This document shows, piece by piece, positions 25,698-35,167 of a DNA stretch of 64,000 nt. The position numbers were made by a program, and so were the translations under genes. The stretch is from Burkholderiales bacterium (GTDB taxonomy: Bacteria; Pseudomonadota; Gammaproteobacteria; Burkholderiales; Burkholderiaceae_C): assembly GCA_003963115.1 (NCBI GenBank), contig RXJQ01000006.1:62001-126000 (forward strand), read 5' to 3'. The notes beneath the pieces were generated by a model, which did not search any database, was not told the DNA's origin, and saw only the letters and a list, made by a program, of their open reading frames with translations. How positions within the stretch are numbered: the first letter of the stretch is position 1; every line of letters starts with the position of its first letter.

Positions 25698-26528
25698 TCA
25701 GACGGCAACAGGCGCCTTGATGGCCGGATGGTGTTCGTACTCCAGCACCTCGAAGTCTTCGTATTCGTAATCGAAGATCGAGGCCGGCTTGCGCTTGATG
25801 TGGAGCACCGGGTAGGGGTAGGGCGTGCGGCTCAGTTGCAGTTCGACCTGCTCGGTGTGGTTGCTGTAGATGTGGCAGTCCCCGCCTGTCCAGATGAAGT
25901 CGCCCACATCCATGTCGCACTGCTGGGCCAGCATGTGCGTGAGCAGCGCGTAGCTGGCGATGTTGAAGGGCACGCCCAGGAAGATGTCGGCGCTGCGCTG
26001 GTAGAGCTGGCAACTGAGCTTGGGCTTGCCTGCAGGCTCTTGAGCGGGTGCCACGTAGAACTGGAAGAAGGCGTGGCAGGGCGGCAGGGCCATCTGCTCG
26101 ATGAGGCCCACGTTCCAGGCGCTGACGATGATGCGGCGCGAATCGGGGCTGGTCTTGAGCTGCTTGACGACCTCGCTGATCTGGTCGACATGGCTGCCGT
26201 CGGGCTTGGGCCAGTTGCGCCACTGCACGCCGTAGACGGGGCCGAGCGAGCCGTCTTCACGCGCCCATTCGTCCCAGATCGTGACGCCGCGTTCCTGCAG
26301 CCATTTCACGTTGTTGTCGCCACGCAGGAACCACAGCAGCTCGACGATGATGGATTTGAGGTGCACCTTCTTGGTCGTCACCAGCGGGAAGCCCTCGCTG
26401 AGGTCGAAACGCATCTGGTGGGCGAACACGCTGCGCGTACCGGTGCCGGTGCGGTCGGTCTTGAGCACGCCTGTGGTGTGGACGAGGCGCATGAAGTCTT
26501 CGTATTGGCTGCGAATGGGGCGGCTCAC
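25698..26528 (-). CDS. thyA: Thymidylate synthase
   Basis: 276 residues. It methylates dUMP to dTMP using methylenetetrahydrofolate. Landmarks: [40 protein letters not shown], the catalytic cysteine in [33 protein letters not shown], and [17 protein letters not shown]. The start is a GTG at 26528 with GGAAGG 9 nt upstream; the first internal ATG (residue 13) would remove conserved N-terminal residues. A hairpin terminator for the OmpA-like gene lies just upstream, which suggests that thyA-folA has its own promoter. Confidence 0.98.
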   Translation of the reverse strand: MSRPIRSQYEDFMRLVHTTGVLKTDRTGTGTRSVFAHQMRFDLSEGFPLVTTKKVHLKSIIVELLWFLRGDNNVKWLQERGVTIWDEWAREDGSLGPVYGVQWRNWPKPDGSHVDQISEVVKQLKTSPDSRRIIVSAWNVGLIEQMALPPCHAFFQFYVAPAQEPAGKPKLSCQLYQRSADIFLGVPFNIASYALLTHMLAQQCDMDVGDFIWTGGDCHIYSNHTEQVELQLSRTPYPYPVLHIKRKPASIFDYEYEDFEVLEYEHHPAIKAPVAV

Positions 26529-26553
26529 CGGGGGCGTCCTTCCAAAATGACAA

Positions 26554-26579
26554 CAGCCGGGATTATCTCTTCCCGGCTG
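26554..26579 (-). terminator. Putative terminator after the OmpA-family lipoprotein gene
   Basis: A perfect 9-bp stem (CAGCCGGGA / TCCCGGCTG) with an 8-nt loop lies 21 bp past the stop of the OmpA-like gene. The following minus-strand sequence (TTGTCATTTTGG) is only moderately T-rich, so this is a weak or partly rho-independent terminator. Confidence 0.55.
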
Positions 26580-26600
26580 CCTGGGTGGATGTGTGGGGTA

Positions 26601-27281
26601 TCAGGACTTCTGCTCGGGGTCGCGCAGGAAGATTTCCACACGGCGGTTCTTGGCGCGGCCTTCGGCGGTCTCGTTGCTGGCGATCGGTTCGCGTTCGCCA
26701 CGGCCGATGGTTTCGATGCGGGCTGCCGGTACGCCGCGGTCAACCAGGAAGTCCTTGACGCTGTCGGCGCGCTCCTTGGACAGCGGGTTGTTGATGGCCT
26801 CGGAGCCGCGGCTGTCGGTGTGGCCCACGATGCGCACATGCAGGCCACTGCCATCACGGCTGAGGCCTTCGGCGAAGGTGGCAAGCACCGAGCGCAACTC
26901 GGGCTTGATGGCGGCGCTGTTGGTGTCGAACGAGATGTCGTTGGGGATGTTGACCTTGAGCTGGTTGTCGGCGGTGCGGGTCACTTCGACATCGGTGCCG
27001 CGTGTGGCCTGCTCCATGGCTTCGCGCTGGGCCTGCATGCGCTTGGACCAGACATTGCCGGCCACCGCGCCGGCGATGCCGCCAATGGCCGCGCCGGCTG
27101 CGGCGTTCTTGCCCGCGACCTGGCCGATCACGGCACCCGCGACGGCACCGATGGCGGCGCCCTGTGCGGTGCCGCGCTGGGTTTCATCCATGTTGGCGCA
27201 GCCGCTCAGCAGGGCTGCTGAGCAGAGGGCCGAAATCACAAGTGTATGAACGGGTTTGGATGTGCTGAGGTATGAGGTCAT
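26601..27281 (-). CDS. OmpA-family outer-membrane lipoprotein (YiaD-like)
   Basis: 226 residues from the ATG at 27281. A lipoprotein signal peptide ends in the lipobox LLSGC, placing the lipidated Cys near residue 28. A glycine-zipper region follows (AAIGAVAGAVIGQVAGKNAA, AAIGGIAGAVAGNVWSKRM), then a C-terminal OmpA domain with its peptidoglycan-binding residues (IVGHTDSRGSEAINNPLSKE, then GRAKNRRVEIFL). It probably links the outer membrane to the cell wall, as YiaD does in E. coli. It follows the ABC exporter on the opposite side of a 57-bp gap, same strand, and precedes thyA. Confidence 0.92.
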   Translation of the reverse strand: MTSYLSTSKPVHTLVISALCSAALLSGCANMDETQRGTAQGAAIGAVAGAVIGQVAGKNAAAGAAIGGIAGAVAGNVWSKRMQAQREAMEQATRGTDVEVTRTADNQLKVNIPNDISFDTNSAAIKPELRSVLATFAEGLSRDGSGLHVRIVGHTDSRGSEAINNPLSKERADSVKDFLVDRGVPAARIETIGRGEREPIASNETAEGRAKNRRVEIFLRDPEQKS

Positions 27282-27338
27282 GCTCGGGTGTGAAAGCGCG
27301 CCACAGGCGCATGGGGAGTTCAACGCAAAGGCCCTTGA

Positions 27339-29171
27339 TCAGGCTGACAAGGCTTGGGGCGGTGGCGCGTCTGGGGTCGACTCGATCTGGTCGAACTGCA
27401 TCGCGGCCAGCTTGGCATAGAGCCCGTTTCGCGCCATGAGTTCCGCATGCGTGCCCTGGTCGACGATGCCGCCGGCCTCCAGCACGATGATGCGGTTGGC
27501 GTTGACCACGGTGCTCAGGCGGTGAGCGATGACCAGGGTCGTGCGGTCCTTCATGGCTTCTTCCAGCGCAGCTTGGACGGCGCGTTCGCTTTCGGTGTCC
27601 AGGGCGCTGGTGGCTTCGTCCAGCAGCAGCAGCGGGGCGTTCTTGAGGATGGCGCGCGCGATGCTGATGCGCTGGCGCTGCCCGCCTGACAGGCGCACGC
27701 CGCGCTCGCCCAGGAAGGTGTCGTAGCCCTCGGGCAGTGCACAGATGAAGTCGTGCGCATGGGCCGCGCGCGCGGCGGCGTGGACTTCTGCATCGCTGGC
27801 ACCTGGGCGGCCATAGCGGATGTTCTCCAGTGCCGAGGTCGAGAAGATGGTGCTGTCTTGCGGCACGATGCCGATGCGCTGGCGCAGGTCCTCCAGTGAC
27901 AGCTGGGTGATGGGCTCGCCGTCCAGCTCGATCTGGCCGGACTGCGGGTCGTAAAAGCGCAGCAGCAGCTGGAAGACGGTGCTCTTGCCTGCGCCACTGG
28001 GGCCCACGAGGGCCACGGTTTCGCCAGGTCGCACTTGCAGGTTGATGTGATCCAGTGCGGTCTGGCCAGGGCGAGACGGGTAGTGGAAGTTCACGTTCGA
28101 TAGGCTCAGACTGGAGCCACTTCGGGGTGAAGGCAGGGCACGGGGATGCTCAGGTGTCTGGATGGGCGACTGGGCGGACAGCAGCTCCATCAGGCGCTCA
28201 GCAGCGCCGGCGGCGCGAAGGATGTCGCCATAGACCTCGGAGAGGCCAGCCACCGCGCTCAGCAGCAGGATCACGTAGACGACGGTCTGGCCCATGTGGC
28301 CCGCGCTGATCTTGCCGGCCAGCACGGCCTGTGTGCCTTGGTACAGGCCCCACAGCAGGGCGCCGGTGGTGGCGCTGATGATGAAGGCCACCAGCACGGC
28401 GCGCGCGCGGATGCGGCGCTCGCCGGTCTTGAAGGCGCTTTCGGTGGCTTGCGCAAAACGCGTGGCCTCGCGGCCTTCTGCGGTGTAGCTTTGCACGACG
28501 GGCACGGCGTTGAGCACCTCGGCGGCGATGGCGCTCGAATCCGCCACGCGGTCCTGGCTGGCACGCGAGAGCTTGCGCACGCGGCGGCCATAGGCGACGG
28601 CCGGCAGCACGACGAGCACCAGGCCGCCCAGCACCTGCGCCATCACATAGGGGTTGCTGACAATCAGCATGATCAGCGCGCCCACGGCCATGATGGCGTT
28701 GCGCAGACCCAAGGAGACGCTGGTGCCCACCACGGTCTGGATCAGCGTGGTGTCGGCCGTCAGGCGCGAGAGCACCTCGCCGCTTTGCGTGGTCTCGAAG
28801 AACTGCGGGCTTTGCTTGAGCACGTGGCCATAGACGGCGCTCTTGATGTCCGCGGTGATGCGCTCACCCAGCCAGGTCACCGAGTAATAGCGCGAGGCCG
28901 AGAACACGCCCAGGGCCACGCCCACGCCAAACAGCGCCAGGAAGTGCTCTTGCAGGGCCATGACGCGATGCCCGGGGTCGGGCGACACCATGCCCCGGTC
29001 GATCAGGGTGCGCAGGGCGATGGGCAGCACCAGCGTGGTCAGGGCGGCCAGCAGCAGAAAGACCAGCGCCATGGCGATGCGTGTCCTGTAGGGCTGTAGG
29101 AAGGGCCTGAGCGACTGGAGTGATCTGACGGATTGGCCGGTAGGCGGCTGACGGCTGGGCGCGCTGGACAT
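27339..29171 (-). CDS. ABC exporter, fused permease and ATP-binding protein (MsbA-related)
   Basis: 610 residues from an ATG at 29171 (MSSAPSRQPPTGQ); ATGs at 29216 and 29210 would add a short tail and cannot be excluded. The N-terminal half is an ABC type-1 transmembrane domain with six segments (RIAMALVFLLLAALTTLVLP, AIMAVGALIMLIVSNPYVMA and others). The C-terminal ATPase has Walker A VGPSGAGKSTVFQLLLRFYD, the Q loop IVPQDSTIF, the signature LSGGQRQRISIARAI, Walker B LLLLDEATSALD and the H loop VIAHRLST. Such half-transporters act as homodimers and export lipids or drugs. It is divergent from marR, whose operator lies next to its start, so shared control is possible. Confidence 0.92.
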   Translation of the reverse strand: MSSAPSRQPPTGQSVRSLQSLRPFLQPYRTRIAMALVFLLLAALTTLVLPIALRTLIDRGMVSPDPGHRVMALQEHFLALFGVGVALGVFSASRYYSVTWLGERITADIKSAVYGHVLKQSPQFFETTQSGEVLSRLTADTTLIQTVVGTSVSLGLRNAIMAVGALIMLIVSNPYVMAQVLGGLVLVVLPAVAYGRRVRKLSRASQDRVADSSAIAAEVLNAVPVVQSYTAEGREATRFAQATESAFKTGERRIRARAVLVAFIISATTGALLWGLYQGTQAVLAGKISAGHMGQTVVYVILLLSAVAGLSEVYGDILRAAGAAERLMELLSAQSPIQTPEHPRALPSPRSGSSLSLSNVNFHYPSRPGQTALDHINLQVRPGETVALVGPSGAGKSTVFQLLLRFYDPQSGQIELDGEPITQLSLEDLRQRIGIVPQDSTIFSTSALENIRYGRPGASDAEVHAAARAAHAHDFICALPEGYDTFLGERGVRLSGGQRQRISIARAILKNAPLLLLDEATSALDTESERAVQAALEEAMKDRTTLVIAHRLSTVVNANRIIVLEAGGIVDQGTHAELMARNGLYAKLAAMQFDQIESTPDAPPPQALSA

Positions 29172-29219
29172 AGGCGAAACGCAAGACCATGTTCGTGGAG
29201 GATGTCCCATTATCATGCC

Positions 29220-29248
29220 TTGACAATATTTGCTTAGGCAATTATATT
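29220..29248 (+). promoter_or_regulatory. Consensus sigma-70 promoter with an embedded MarR-type operator
   Basis: TTGACA (29220-29225) and TATATT (29243-29248) with a 17-bp spacer. Within the spacer is the palindrome TTGCTTAGGCAA (29230-29241), extending to a 20-bp imperfect inverted repeat at 29226-29245 with 7 of 8 arm positions matched. A repressor bound there would block RNA polymerase. The expected start falls at or next to the marR ATG (29256), so the marR mRNA may be leaderless. Confidence 0.72.
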
Positions 29249-29255
29249 CAACACC

Positions 29256-29813
29256 ATGGCTGATTCATCAACTTTTACTGCTGACACACCCGATTCACCG
29301 GGCCAGGTCAATCCGTCGTCCGACCCGACGGCGGCGATCTATGTCCGGGGCAACTGGGTGCGTGAAAACAGCTTCGGCTACCTGATGCGCCGCATCGTCC
29401 AGTTGATGGTGGGCATGGTGGACAAGCGCCTGGACAGCGTCGGGCTGACCCAGGCGCAGTGGACGCCCATGTTCATGATCAGCAAGGGCGAGTGCAACAC
29501 GCTGGCCGAGTTGTCTCGTGAACTGCAGCTGGATGCCGGCGCCCTGACGCGCACGCTCGATCGCCTGCAGGCAAAGGGCCTGTGCAAGCGCGAGCGCTCG
29601 ACGGAAGATCGCCGTGTGGTGCATCTGGCTTTGACACCGGAGGGCGATGCTGCCATCGCGCCTGTGCCTGGCGTGCTGTGTGATGTCTCTAACGGCTTGC
29701 TCGATGGGTTCACCAAGGAAGAGTGGCAGACCTTGATGGGCTTCCTGCGGCGGCTGCTGGCCAATGCGGAAGCCATGCGCGAAGCGGCCGAGGCCGAGCA
29801 ACGCGCGCAGTGA
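29256..29813 (+). CDS. MarR-family transcriptional regulator
   Basis: 185 residues. The winged-helix MarR domain starts near residue 40 (GYLMRRIVQLMVGMVDKRLD) and includes the recognition region ELQLDAGALTRTLDRLQAKG and the wing CKRERSTEDRRVVHLALTPE. About 35 N-terminal residues are Ser/Thr/Pro/Asp-rich and poorly conserved. No ribosome site precedes the ATG, which lies about 7 nt from the -10 of a strong promoter; leaderless translation or a downstream start are both possible. It heads the efflux operon nodT-emrA-emrB and probably represses it by binding the palindrome in its own promoter, relieved by a small-molecule substrate of the pump. Confidence 0.9.
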   Translation: MADSSTFTADTPDSPGQVNPSSDPTAAIYVRGNWVRENSFGYLMRRIVQLMVGMVDKRLDSVGLTQAQWTPMFMISKGECNTLAELSRELQLDAGALTRTLDRLQAKGLCKRERSTEDRRVVHLALTPEGDAAIAPVPGVLCDVSNGLLDGFTKEEWQTLMGFLRRLLANAEAMREAAEAEQRAQ

Positions 29814-29842
29814 ACAACGAGATTGCCACAGGAACCATTCCC

Positions 29843-31345
29843 ATGTCTGACCATTCTTCACGCTGCCATGGCCCGTGGCTGTGGCGCCTGTCCGCCTTGG
29901 CTTTGACCGCGCTGGCTGCCTGCTCGACGCAGCAGGACGTGCAGCCCAGCGTGCATGCGCTGGATACCAACAAGCTGGGCGTGCAGGCCGCAGCCGCCAC
30001 GGATGCGTCCGAGCAGGCCACCATCTGGTGGGAGGCCTATGGCGATGCGCAGCTCAATGCGCTGATCAAGCAGGCCCTGGGCGACAACCCCTCGATCCTC
30101 GTCACGCAGACGCGTCTGCAACGCGCGGTCGCGGCTGAGACCTATGCGCGCGGCAACGATCTACCGCAGATCCAGGCCTCGGGTGAGGTGGACCGCCAGC
30201 GCTTCTCCACGCACGGCATGTACCCGCCGCCTCTGGCTGGTTCGCAATGGACCTCGGGCACTTTGCAACTGGAGGGCAGCTGGGAGCTGGACCTGTTCGG
30301 CAAGCGTCGCGCCGAGCTGGAATCGGCCGTGGGGCAAAGCCGCGCAGCCCGTGCCGACTTGCAGGCCGCGCGCCTGCTGCTGTCTTCGCAAGTGGCGCGC
30401 ACCTATCTGCAACTGGGGCGATTGCAAGCCCAGCGCGAGGTGAGTGTCCGCACGCTGGCTCAGCGTGAGGAGATGCTCTCGCTGATCAAGCAGCGCGTGC
30501 AGGCTGGTCTGGACACGAATGTGGAGCTCAAGCAGGGCGAGGGCGCTTTGCCCGATGTGCGCTTGCAGATCGAAGCGCTCGACGAGCAGATCACGCTGAC
30601 ACGGCATGCGCTGGCCGCCTTGACAGGCCAGGCCCCTGGTGCGCTTGACCAATTGCAGGTCAAGCTGGAGGCTGTTCAGCCCCAGCCCATGCCTGACCGC
30701 ATCCCCGTGGACTTGCTGGCTCGCCGTGCCGATGTCATGGCATCCCTGTGGCGCGTGGAGGCCTCTGGTCAGCAGGTGAGCGCGGCACGCGCGCTGTTCT
30801 ACCCCGATGTGGACCTGGTCAGCTACGCGGGCTACAACGCCATCGGGCTGGAGCAGTTGCTCAAGGCCAGCAGCCTGCAATGGGGCCTGATGCCGGCGAT
30901 CCACCTGCCGTTGTTCGACGGTGACCGCCGTCGCGCGAATCTGCAGGGCAAGGTGGCAGAGCAGGACGCTGCTCAGGCCAGCTACAACCAGACCGTGCTG
31001 CAGGCCGTGCAGGAAGCGGCTGACCAGATCGCCTCCACGCAATCGGTGACGCGTCAGCGGCAGGAACAGCAGGCCGCTCAGCAAAGCGCCGAGGCCGCCT
31101 ACCAGCTGGCCCGCGAGCGCTACCAGGCTGGGTTGGGTGGCTGCCTGAACGTGCTGAGCGCGGAGTCCGCCGTGCTGGCGCAGCGTCGCAATGCCGTGGA
31201 CCTCCAGGCCCGCGCGCTGGACACCCAGTTCAACCTGATTCGGGCCCTGGGCGGCAGCCTGCAATCGCCTTCTTTCTCCGCCGCCATCGCCTCGCCTTCT
31301 CAAGATCACAAGCCGGGTACGACCCAGGCTGGAGACCGCTCATGA
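29843..31345 (+). CDS. NodT/TolC-family outer-membrane efflux lipoprotein
   Basis: 500 residues from the ATG at 29843 (MSDHSSRCHGPWLWRLSALA), which has AGGA 9 nt upstream. A lipoprotein signal peptide with lipobox LAAC is followed by two TolC/OEP repeats with long helices (YARGNDLPQIQASGEVDRQR, WELDLFGKRRAELESAVGQS, RADVMASLWRVEASGQQVSA, LARERYQAGLGGCLNVLSAE). It forms the trimeric outer-membrane channel of the tripartite pump. An in-frame GTG overlapping the marR stop is an alternative start. It overlaps emrA by ATGA, so the three pump genes are coupled. Confidence 0.93.
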   Translation: MSDHSSRCHGPWLWRLSALALTALAACSTQQDVQPSVHALDTNKLGVQAAAATDASEQATIWWEAYGDAQLNALIKQALGDNPSILVTQTRLQRAVAAETYARGNDLPQIQASGEVDRQRFSTHGMYPPPLAGSQWTSGTLQLEGSWELDLFGKRRAELESAVGQSRAARADLQAARLLLSSQVARTYLQLGRLQAQREVSVRTLAQREEMLSLIKQRVQAGLDTNVELKQGEGALPDVRLQIEALDEQITLTRHALAALTGQAPGALDQLQVKLEAVQPQPMPDRIPVDLLARRADVMASLWRVEASGQQVSAARALFYPDVDLVSYAGYNAIGLEQLLKASSLQWGLMPAIHLPLFDGDRRRANLQGKVAEQDAAQASYNQTVLQAVQEAADQIASTQSVTRQRQEQQAAQQSAEAAYQLARERYQAGLGGCLNVLSAESAVLAQRRNAVDLQARALDTQFNLIRALGGSLQSPSFSAAIASPSQDHKPGTTQAGDRS

Positions 31346-32616
31346 GCAACGACGTCACCACGAACAACACGCCAGCTGCTGCTGACAACGACGCCAGCAC
31401 GGCACCCAATCCCCGCAAGAAGGCCCTCACCGCCATTGCCGCTGTCGTGCTGCTGGGCGGTGCCGCTTATGGTGCCTACTATGAGCTCGTGGCCAACCAT
31501 TACGAGCACACGGACAACGCCTATGTGCAGGCCAATGTGGTCCAGATCACGCCGCAGGTCTCAGGCACGGTGCTGGCCATCCAGGCCGATGACACCGATG
31601 TGGTCAAGGCCGGCCAGTTGCTGATCAAGCTCGATGCCGTGGACGCGCAAGTGGCGCTGGACCAGACCGAAGCCCAGCTGGCGCAGACCGTGCGTGAGGT
31701 GCGCACCCTGTTTGCCAACAACGGCAGCCTGCAGGCCCAGATCCAGGTGCGTGAAGCTGATGTCAGCAAGGCGCAAAACGAAGTGGCCCGCGCGCAAGAC
31801 GATGTCAACCGCCGCGCGCCCCTGCTGGCCAGCGGCGCCGTCGGCAAGGAAGAGTTCACCCATGCGCAGTCGCAATTGACGGCGGCACGCAGCGCGCTGG
31901 CCGCAGCCGAATCGGCGCTGGTTACCGCGCGTGAGCAACTGGCATCGAACCAGTCGCTGACCGAAGGCACGTCGGTGCAGCAACACCCCAATGTGCAGCG
32001 CGCTGCGGCCCGTGTGCGTGAGGCCTATCTGGCGCTCAAGCGTGTGACCCTGGTGGCGCCGGTCGACGGTTATGTGGCCAAGCGCAGTGTGCAGGTTGGG
32101 CAGCGCGTTCAGGCGGGTTCACCGCTGATGACCGTGGTGGCCCTGGACCAGCCCTGGGTGGACGCCAACTTCAAGGAAAGCCAGTTGCAGCGTGTGCGCA
32201 TTGGCCAGCCCGCTACCCTGACGGCCGACGTCTATGGTCAGAAGGTGGTCTACCACGGCACCGTGTCTGGTCTGGGGGCCGGTACTGGCGCGGCCTTCTC
32301 GCTGCTGCCCGCGCAGAACGCCACGGGCAACTGGATCAAGATCGTGCAGCGCGTGCCCGTTCGCGTGACCCTGCAGGCCGATGAGGTGAAGGCGCACCCG
32401 CTGCGCGTGGGCCTGTCGATGGATGTGGAGGTCGACGTCAGCAAGCAGGATGGCCAGATGCTGGCGCAGACGCCTCGCTCGCAGGCTGTGGCACAGACCA
32501 CCGTGTTCGACAACCTGCAAAAGGATGCCGACCAGCTTGTGGACCGCATCATCTCGACCAACCTGGGCCACACGGTCCATGTCGGTGCCGCGCGTGGTGT
32601 GAACACGGGAGCCTGA
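31342..32616 (+). CDS. emrA: EmrA/HlyD-type membrane-fusion protein
   Basis: 424 residues. One N-terminal transmembrane helix (ALTAIAAVVLLGGAAYGAYY) anchors it in the inner membrane. Then come a biotinyl-lipoyl-like half (NAYVQANVVQITPQVSGTVL), a coiled-coil hairpin (about residues 100-220, rich in Ala, Gln, Glu), the second lipoyl half (VTLVAPVDGYVAKRSVQVGQ) and a beta-barrel domain (PWVDANFKESQLQRVRIGQP). It bridges the EmrB-type pump to the NodT channel. The start overlaps nodT by 4 bp (ATGA), and emrB follows after one base. Confidence 0.92.
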   Translation: MSNDVTTNNTPAAADNDASTAPNPRKKALTAIAAVVLLGGAAYGAYYELVANHYEHTDNAYVQANVVQITPQVSGTVLAIQADDTDVVKAGQLLIKLDAVDAQVALDQTEAQLAQTVREVRTLFANNGSLQAQIQVREADVSKAQNEVARAQDDVNRRAPLLASGAVGKEEFTHAQSQLTAARSALAAAESALVTAREQLASNQSLTEGTSVQQHPNVQRAAARVREAYLALKRVTLVAPVDGYVAKRSVQVGQRVQAGSPLMTVVALDQPWVDANFKESQLQRVRIGQPATLTADVYGQKVVYHGTVSGLGAGTGAAFSLLPAQNATGNWIKIVQRVPVRVTLQADEVKAHPLRVGLSMDVEVDVSKQDGQMLAQTPRSQAVAQTTVFDNLQKDADQLVDRIISTNLGHTVHVGAARGVNTGA

Positions 32617-32617
32617 A

Positions 32618-34171
32618 TTGAGTGCCGCGCCTTCGCACGTACCCAAGCCGCTGCAAGGCGGCGAGCTCATCATGGGCTCGGTGGCCCTGTCCTTGGCCAC
32701 CTTCATGAACGTGCTGGACTCGTCGATTGCCAATGTGTCCCTGCCGGCCATTGCCGGCAACCTGGGCGTGAGCCCCACGCAAGGCACCTGGGTGATCACC
32801 AGCTTTGGTGTGTCCAACGCCATTGCGGTGCCTTTGACCGGCTGGCTCACGCAGCGCTTTGGGGCAGTGCGCCTGTTCACGGCCAGCGTCGTCCTGTTCG
32901 TGCTGGCTTCATGGATGTGCGGCCTGGCCACGTCGCTGGAGATGCTGATCGCGTTTCGCGTGTTGCAGGGCCTGGTGGCAGGGCCCATGATCCCCTTGTC
33001 GCAAACCTTGCTGCTGAGCAGCTACCCGCCCTCGAAAGCCGGCATGGCCTTGGCGATGTGGGCCATGACGACGCTGGTGGCACCGGTGACCGGGCCTTTG
33101 CTCGGCGGCTGGATCACCGACAACATGTCCTGGCCCTGGATCTTCTACATCAACGTGCCGGTGGGCTTGGGGGCGGCCTTCGTGGCCTGGCGCATCTATG
33201 CCAAGCGCGAGACGCCCACGCAGAAGCTGCCAATCGACACGGTGGGCCTGGCCTTGCTGGTGATCTGGGTGGGCGCCTTGCAGATCATGCTGGACAAGGG
33301 CAAGGAGCTGGACTGGTTCGAGAGCAGCCAGATTGTGGCGCTGGGGCTGGTCGCCTTGATCGGCTTCGTGGTGTTCATCGTCTGGGAGCTCACGCAAGAG
33401 CACCCCGTGGTGGACCTGCGCCTGTTCGCCTCGCGTAATTTCCTCTTCGGTGTGCTGGCGCTGTCCGTGGCCTATGGCCTGTTCTTTGGCAATGTGGTGC
33501 TGTTGCCTTTGTGGTTACAGCAGTACATGGGCTACACCGCCTCGGTGGCGGGCATGGCCGTGGCGCCGGTGGGCTTGCTGGCCATCCTGCTGTCGCCCAT
33601 CGTGGGCAAGAACGTGAGCAAGGTGGACCCGCGTCTGCTGGCCACCGTGGCCTTTGCCGGGTTCGGGCTGGTGATGTGGATGCGCTCGCACTTCATCACC
33701 CAGGCGGACTTCAACACCATCCTGATTCCGACCATCTTGCAAGGCGGTGCGATCGCCTTCTTCTTCATCCCCTTGAGCGCCATCACGCTCAATGGCTTGA
33801 CGCCGGACCGCATCCCCTCGGCATCGGGCCTGAGCAATTTCGTGCGGATCACGGCGGGTGCCATGGGCACATCCACCGTCACGACCATCTGGGAGAACCG
33901 CGCCACGCTGCACCATGTGCACATGGTCGAGAACATCTCACGCACCGACATCCCGGCCATGGACAGTTTCAATGGCCTGATGGGCATCGGCATGAGCTTC
34001 GATCAGGCGGCCACGCAGATCACACGCCTGATCGACCAGCAGGCTTTCACGCGGGCAGCCGACGATGTCTATCTGGCCTCGTCCTTCCTGTTCCTTTGTT
34101 TGATCCCGATCGTGTGGTTGGCCAAGCCCAAGAAGACGGCCGGCCCGGTGGATGCGGGTGGCGCACACTGA
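32618..34171 (+). CDS. emrB: EmrB/QacA-type drug:H+ antiporter (DHA2, 14 TM)
   Basis: 517 residues with 14 predicted transmembrane segments. Family motifs: SLATFMNVLDSSIANVSLPA in TM1, GWLTQRFGAVRLFTASVVLF (motif A) and the motif C-like WAMTTLVAPVTGPLLGGWIT. It exports hydrophobic toxic compounds using the proton gradient. The start is a TTG at 32618 with GGGAG 6 nt upstream; no ATG precedes the first membrane helix. It is the last gene of the marR operon, giving a complete tripartite pump. It converges with miaA across 30 bp with no obvious terminator. Confidence 0.94.
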   Translation: MSAAPSHVPKPLQGGELIMGSVALSLATFMNVLDSSIANVSLPAIAGNLGVSPTQGTWVITSFGVSNAIAVPLTGWLTQRFGAVRLFTASVVLFVLASWMCGLATSLEMLIAFRVLQGLVAGPMIPLSQTLLLSSYPPSKAGMALAMWAMTTLVAPVTGPLLGGWITDNMSWPWIFYINVPVGLGAAFVAWRIYAKRETPTQKLPIDTVGLALLVIWVGALQIMLDKGKELDWFESSQIVALGLVALIGFVVFIVWELTQEHPVVDLRLFASRNFLFGVLALSVAYGLFFGNVVLLPLWLQQYMGYTASVAGMAVAPVGLLAILLSPIVGKNVSKVDPRLLATVAFAGFGLVMWMRSHFITQADFNTILIPTILQGGAIAFFFIPLSAITLNGLTPDRIPSASGLSNFVRITAGAMGTSTVTTIWENRATLHHVHMVENISRTDIPAMDSFNGLMGIGMSFDQAATQITRLIDQQAFTRAADDVYLASSFLFLCLIPIVWLAKPKKTAGPVDAGGAH

Positions 34172-34201
34172 GCCGGTGTACGGCGCTGCCGACGATGCAG
34201 G

Positions 34202-35167
34202 TCAAGAAGCGATGAAGACCTGCCGCACGGCATCGAGGGCACTTGGCCGGTCCGCCGGCACCACGATGCGCTGAGGCATGCTGCGCAGCCAGGTGACCTG
34301 GCGCTTGGCCAATTGGCGCGTGGCCGCGATGCCCTTGTCCATGACAGCCTTGAGCACCTGCGGCTGGCTCAGGTCCAGCCCCGCGTCAAGGGCTTCCCAC
34401 ACCTGCCTGTAGCCCACGCATCGGATGGAGGGCAGGCCCACGTGCAGATCGGGGCGCTGACGCAGGCGCATCACCTCTTCGATGAAACCGGCTTGCATCA
34501 TCAGCTCGAAGCGCAAGGCAATGCGCTCATGCAGCCAGGCGCGCTCGATGGGCTCCAGCGAGACCAGGATGGCATCGTCGCTTGGGCGATCCTTGTCTGC
34601 AGCACGCTTGTGAAAGCTCGACAAGGGCTTGCCCGTGCTGTGCCAGACCTCCAGCGCACGCTGGATGCGCTGGGTGTCACCAGGGGCCAGGCGCTGGGCC
34701 GTGATGGGGTCGACCTTGACCAGGTCAGCGTGCAGGGCGGCGCTGCCTCGCTCGGCCATCTGGGCATCGAGCAGGGCGCGGATGGCCGGGTCGGCTGAGG
34801 GCAAGTCATCGAGGCCGTCCAGCAGGGCCTTGATGTAGAGCATGGTGCCGCCCACGAGCAAGGGCGTGCGGCCTCGCGCGCGGATCTCGCCGATCAGCCG
34901 CTTGCAGTCCTGTACAAAGCGCGCAGCGCTGTAGGTCTCGGTGGGGTCGAGGATGTCGATGAGGTGGTGCGGAACGGCGGCCAGTTCCTCGGCACTGGGT
35001 TTGGCCGTGCCGATGTCCATGCTCTTGTAGATAAGAGCCGAGTCCACGCTGATGACCTCGATGGCGATCTCTTGCGCCAGAGCGAGGGCGGCGGCGGTCT
35101 TGCCACACGCCGTGGGCCCGGCCAGGATCCAGGTGGCGGCTGTTTTCGGAGCTGACGCGGTAATCAT
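34202..35167 (-). CDS. miaA: tRNA dimethylallyltransferase MiaA
   Basis: 321 residues. It adds dimethylallyl to A37 of tRNAs that read UNN codons. Landmarks: P-loop [20 protein letters not shown], the [20 protein letters not shown] region, [40 protein letters not shown] and the C-terminal [19 protein letters not shown]. The ATG overlaps the TGA of the upstream MFS gene by 4 bp (ATGA), so miaA is translationally coupled to a drug exporter, itself overlapping a pseudouridine synthase gene. Confidence 0.97.
   Translation of the reverse strand: MITASAPKTAATWILAGPTACGKTAAALALAQEIAIEVISVDSALIYKSMDIGTAKPSAEELAAVPHHLIDILDPTETYSAARFVQDCKRLIGEIRARGRTPLLVGGTMLYIKALLDGLDDLPSADPAIRALLDAQMAERGSAALHADLVKVDPITAQRLAPGDTQRIQRALEVWHSTGKPLSSFHKRAADKDRPSDDAILVSLEPIERAWLHERIALRFELMMQAGFIEEVMRLRQRPDLHVGLPSIRCVGYRQVWEALDAGLDLSQPQVLKAVMDKGIAATRQLAKRQVTWLRSMPQRIVVPADRPSALDAVRQVFIAS

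Noticed and set aside
30161..31309. 382-codon open frame antisense to the NodT gene
   Set aside because: Shadow of the sense gene; Leu/Gln/His-rich without motifs.
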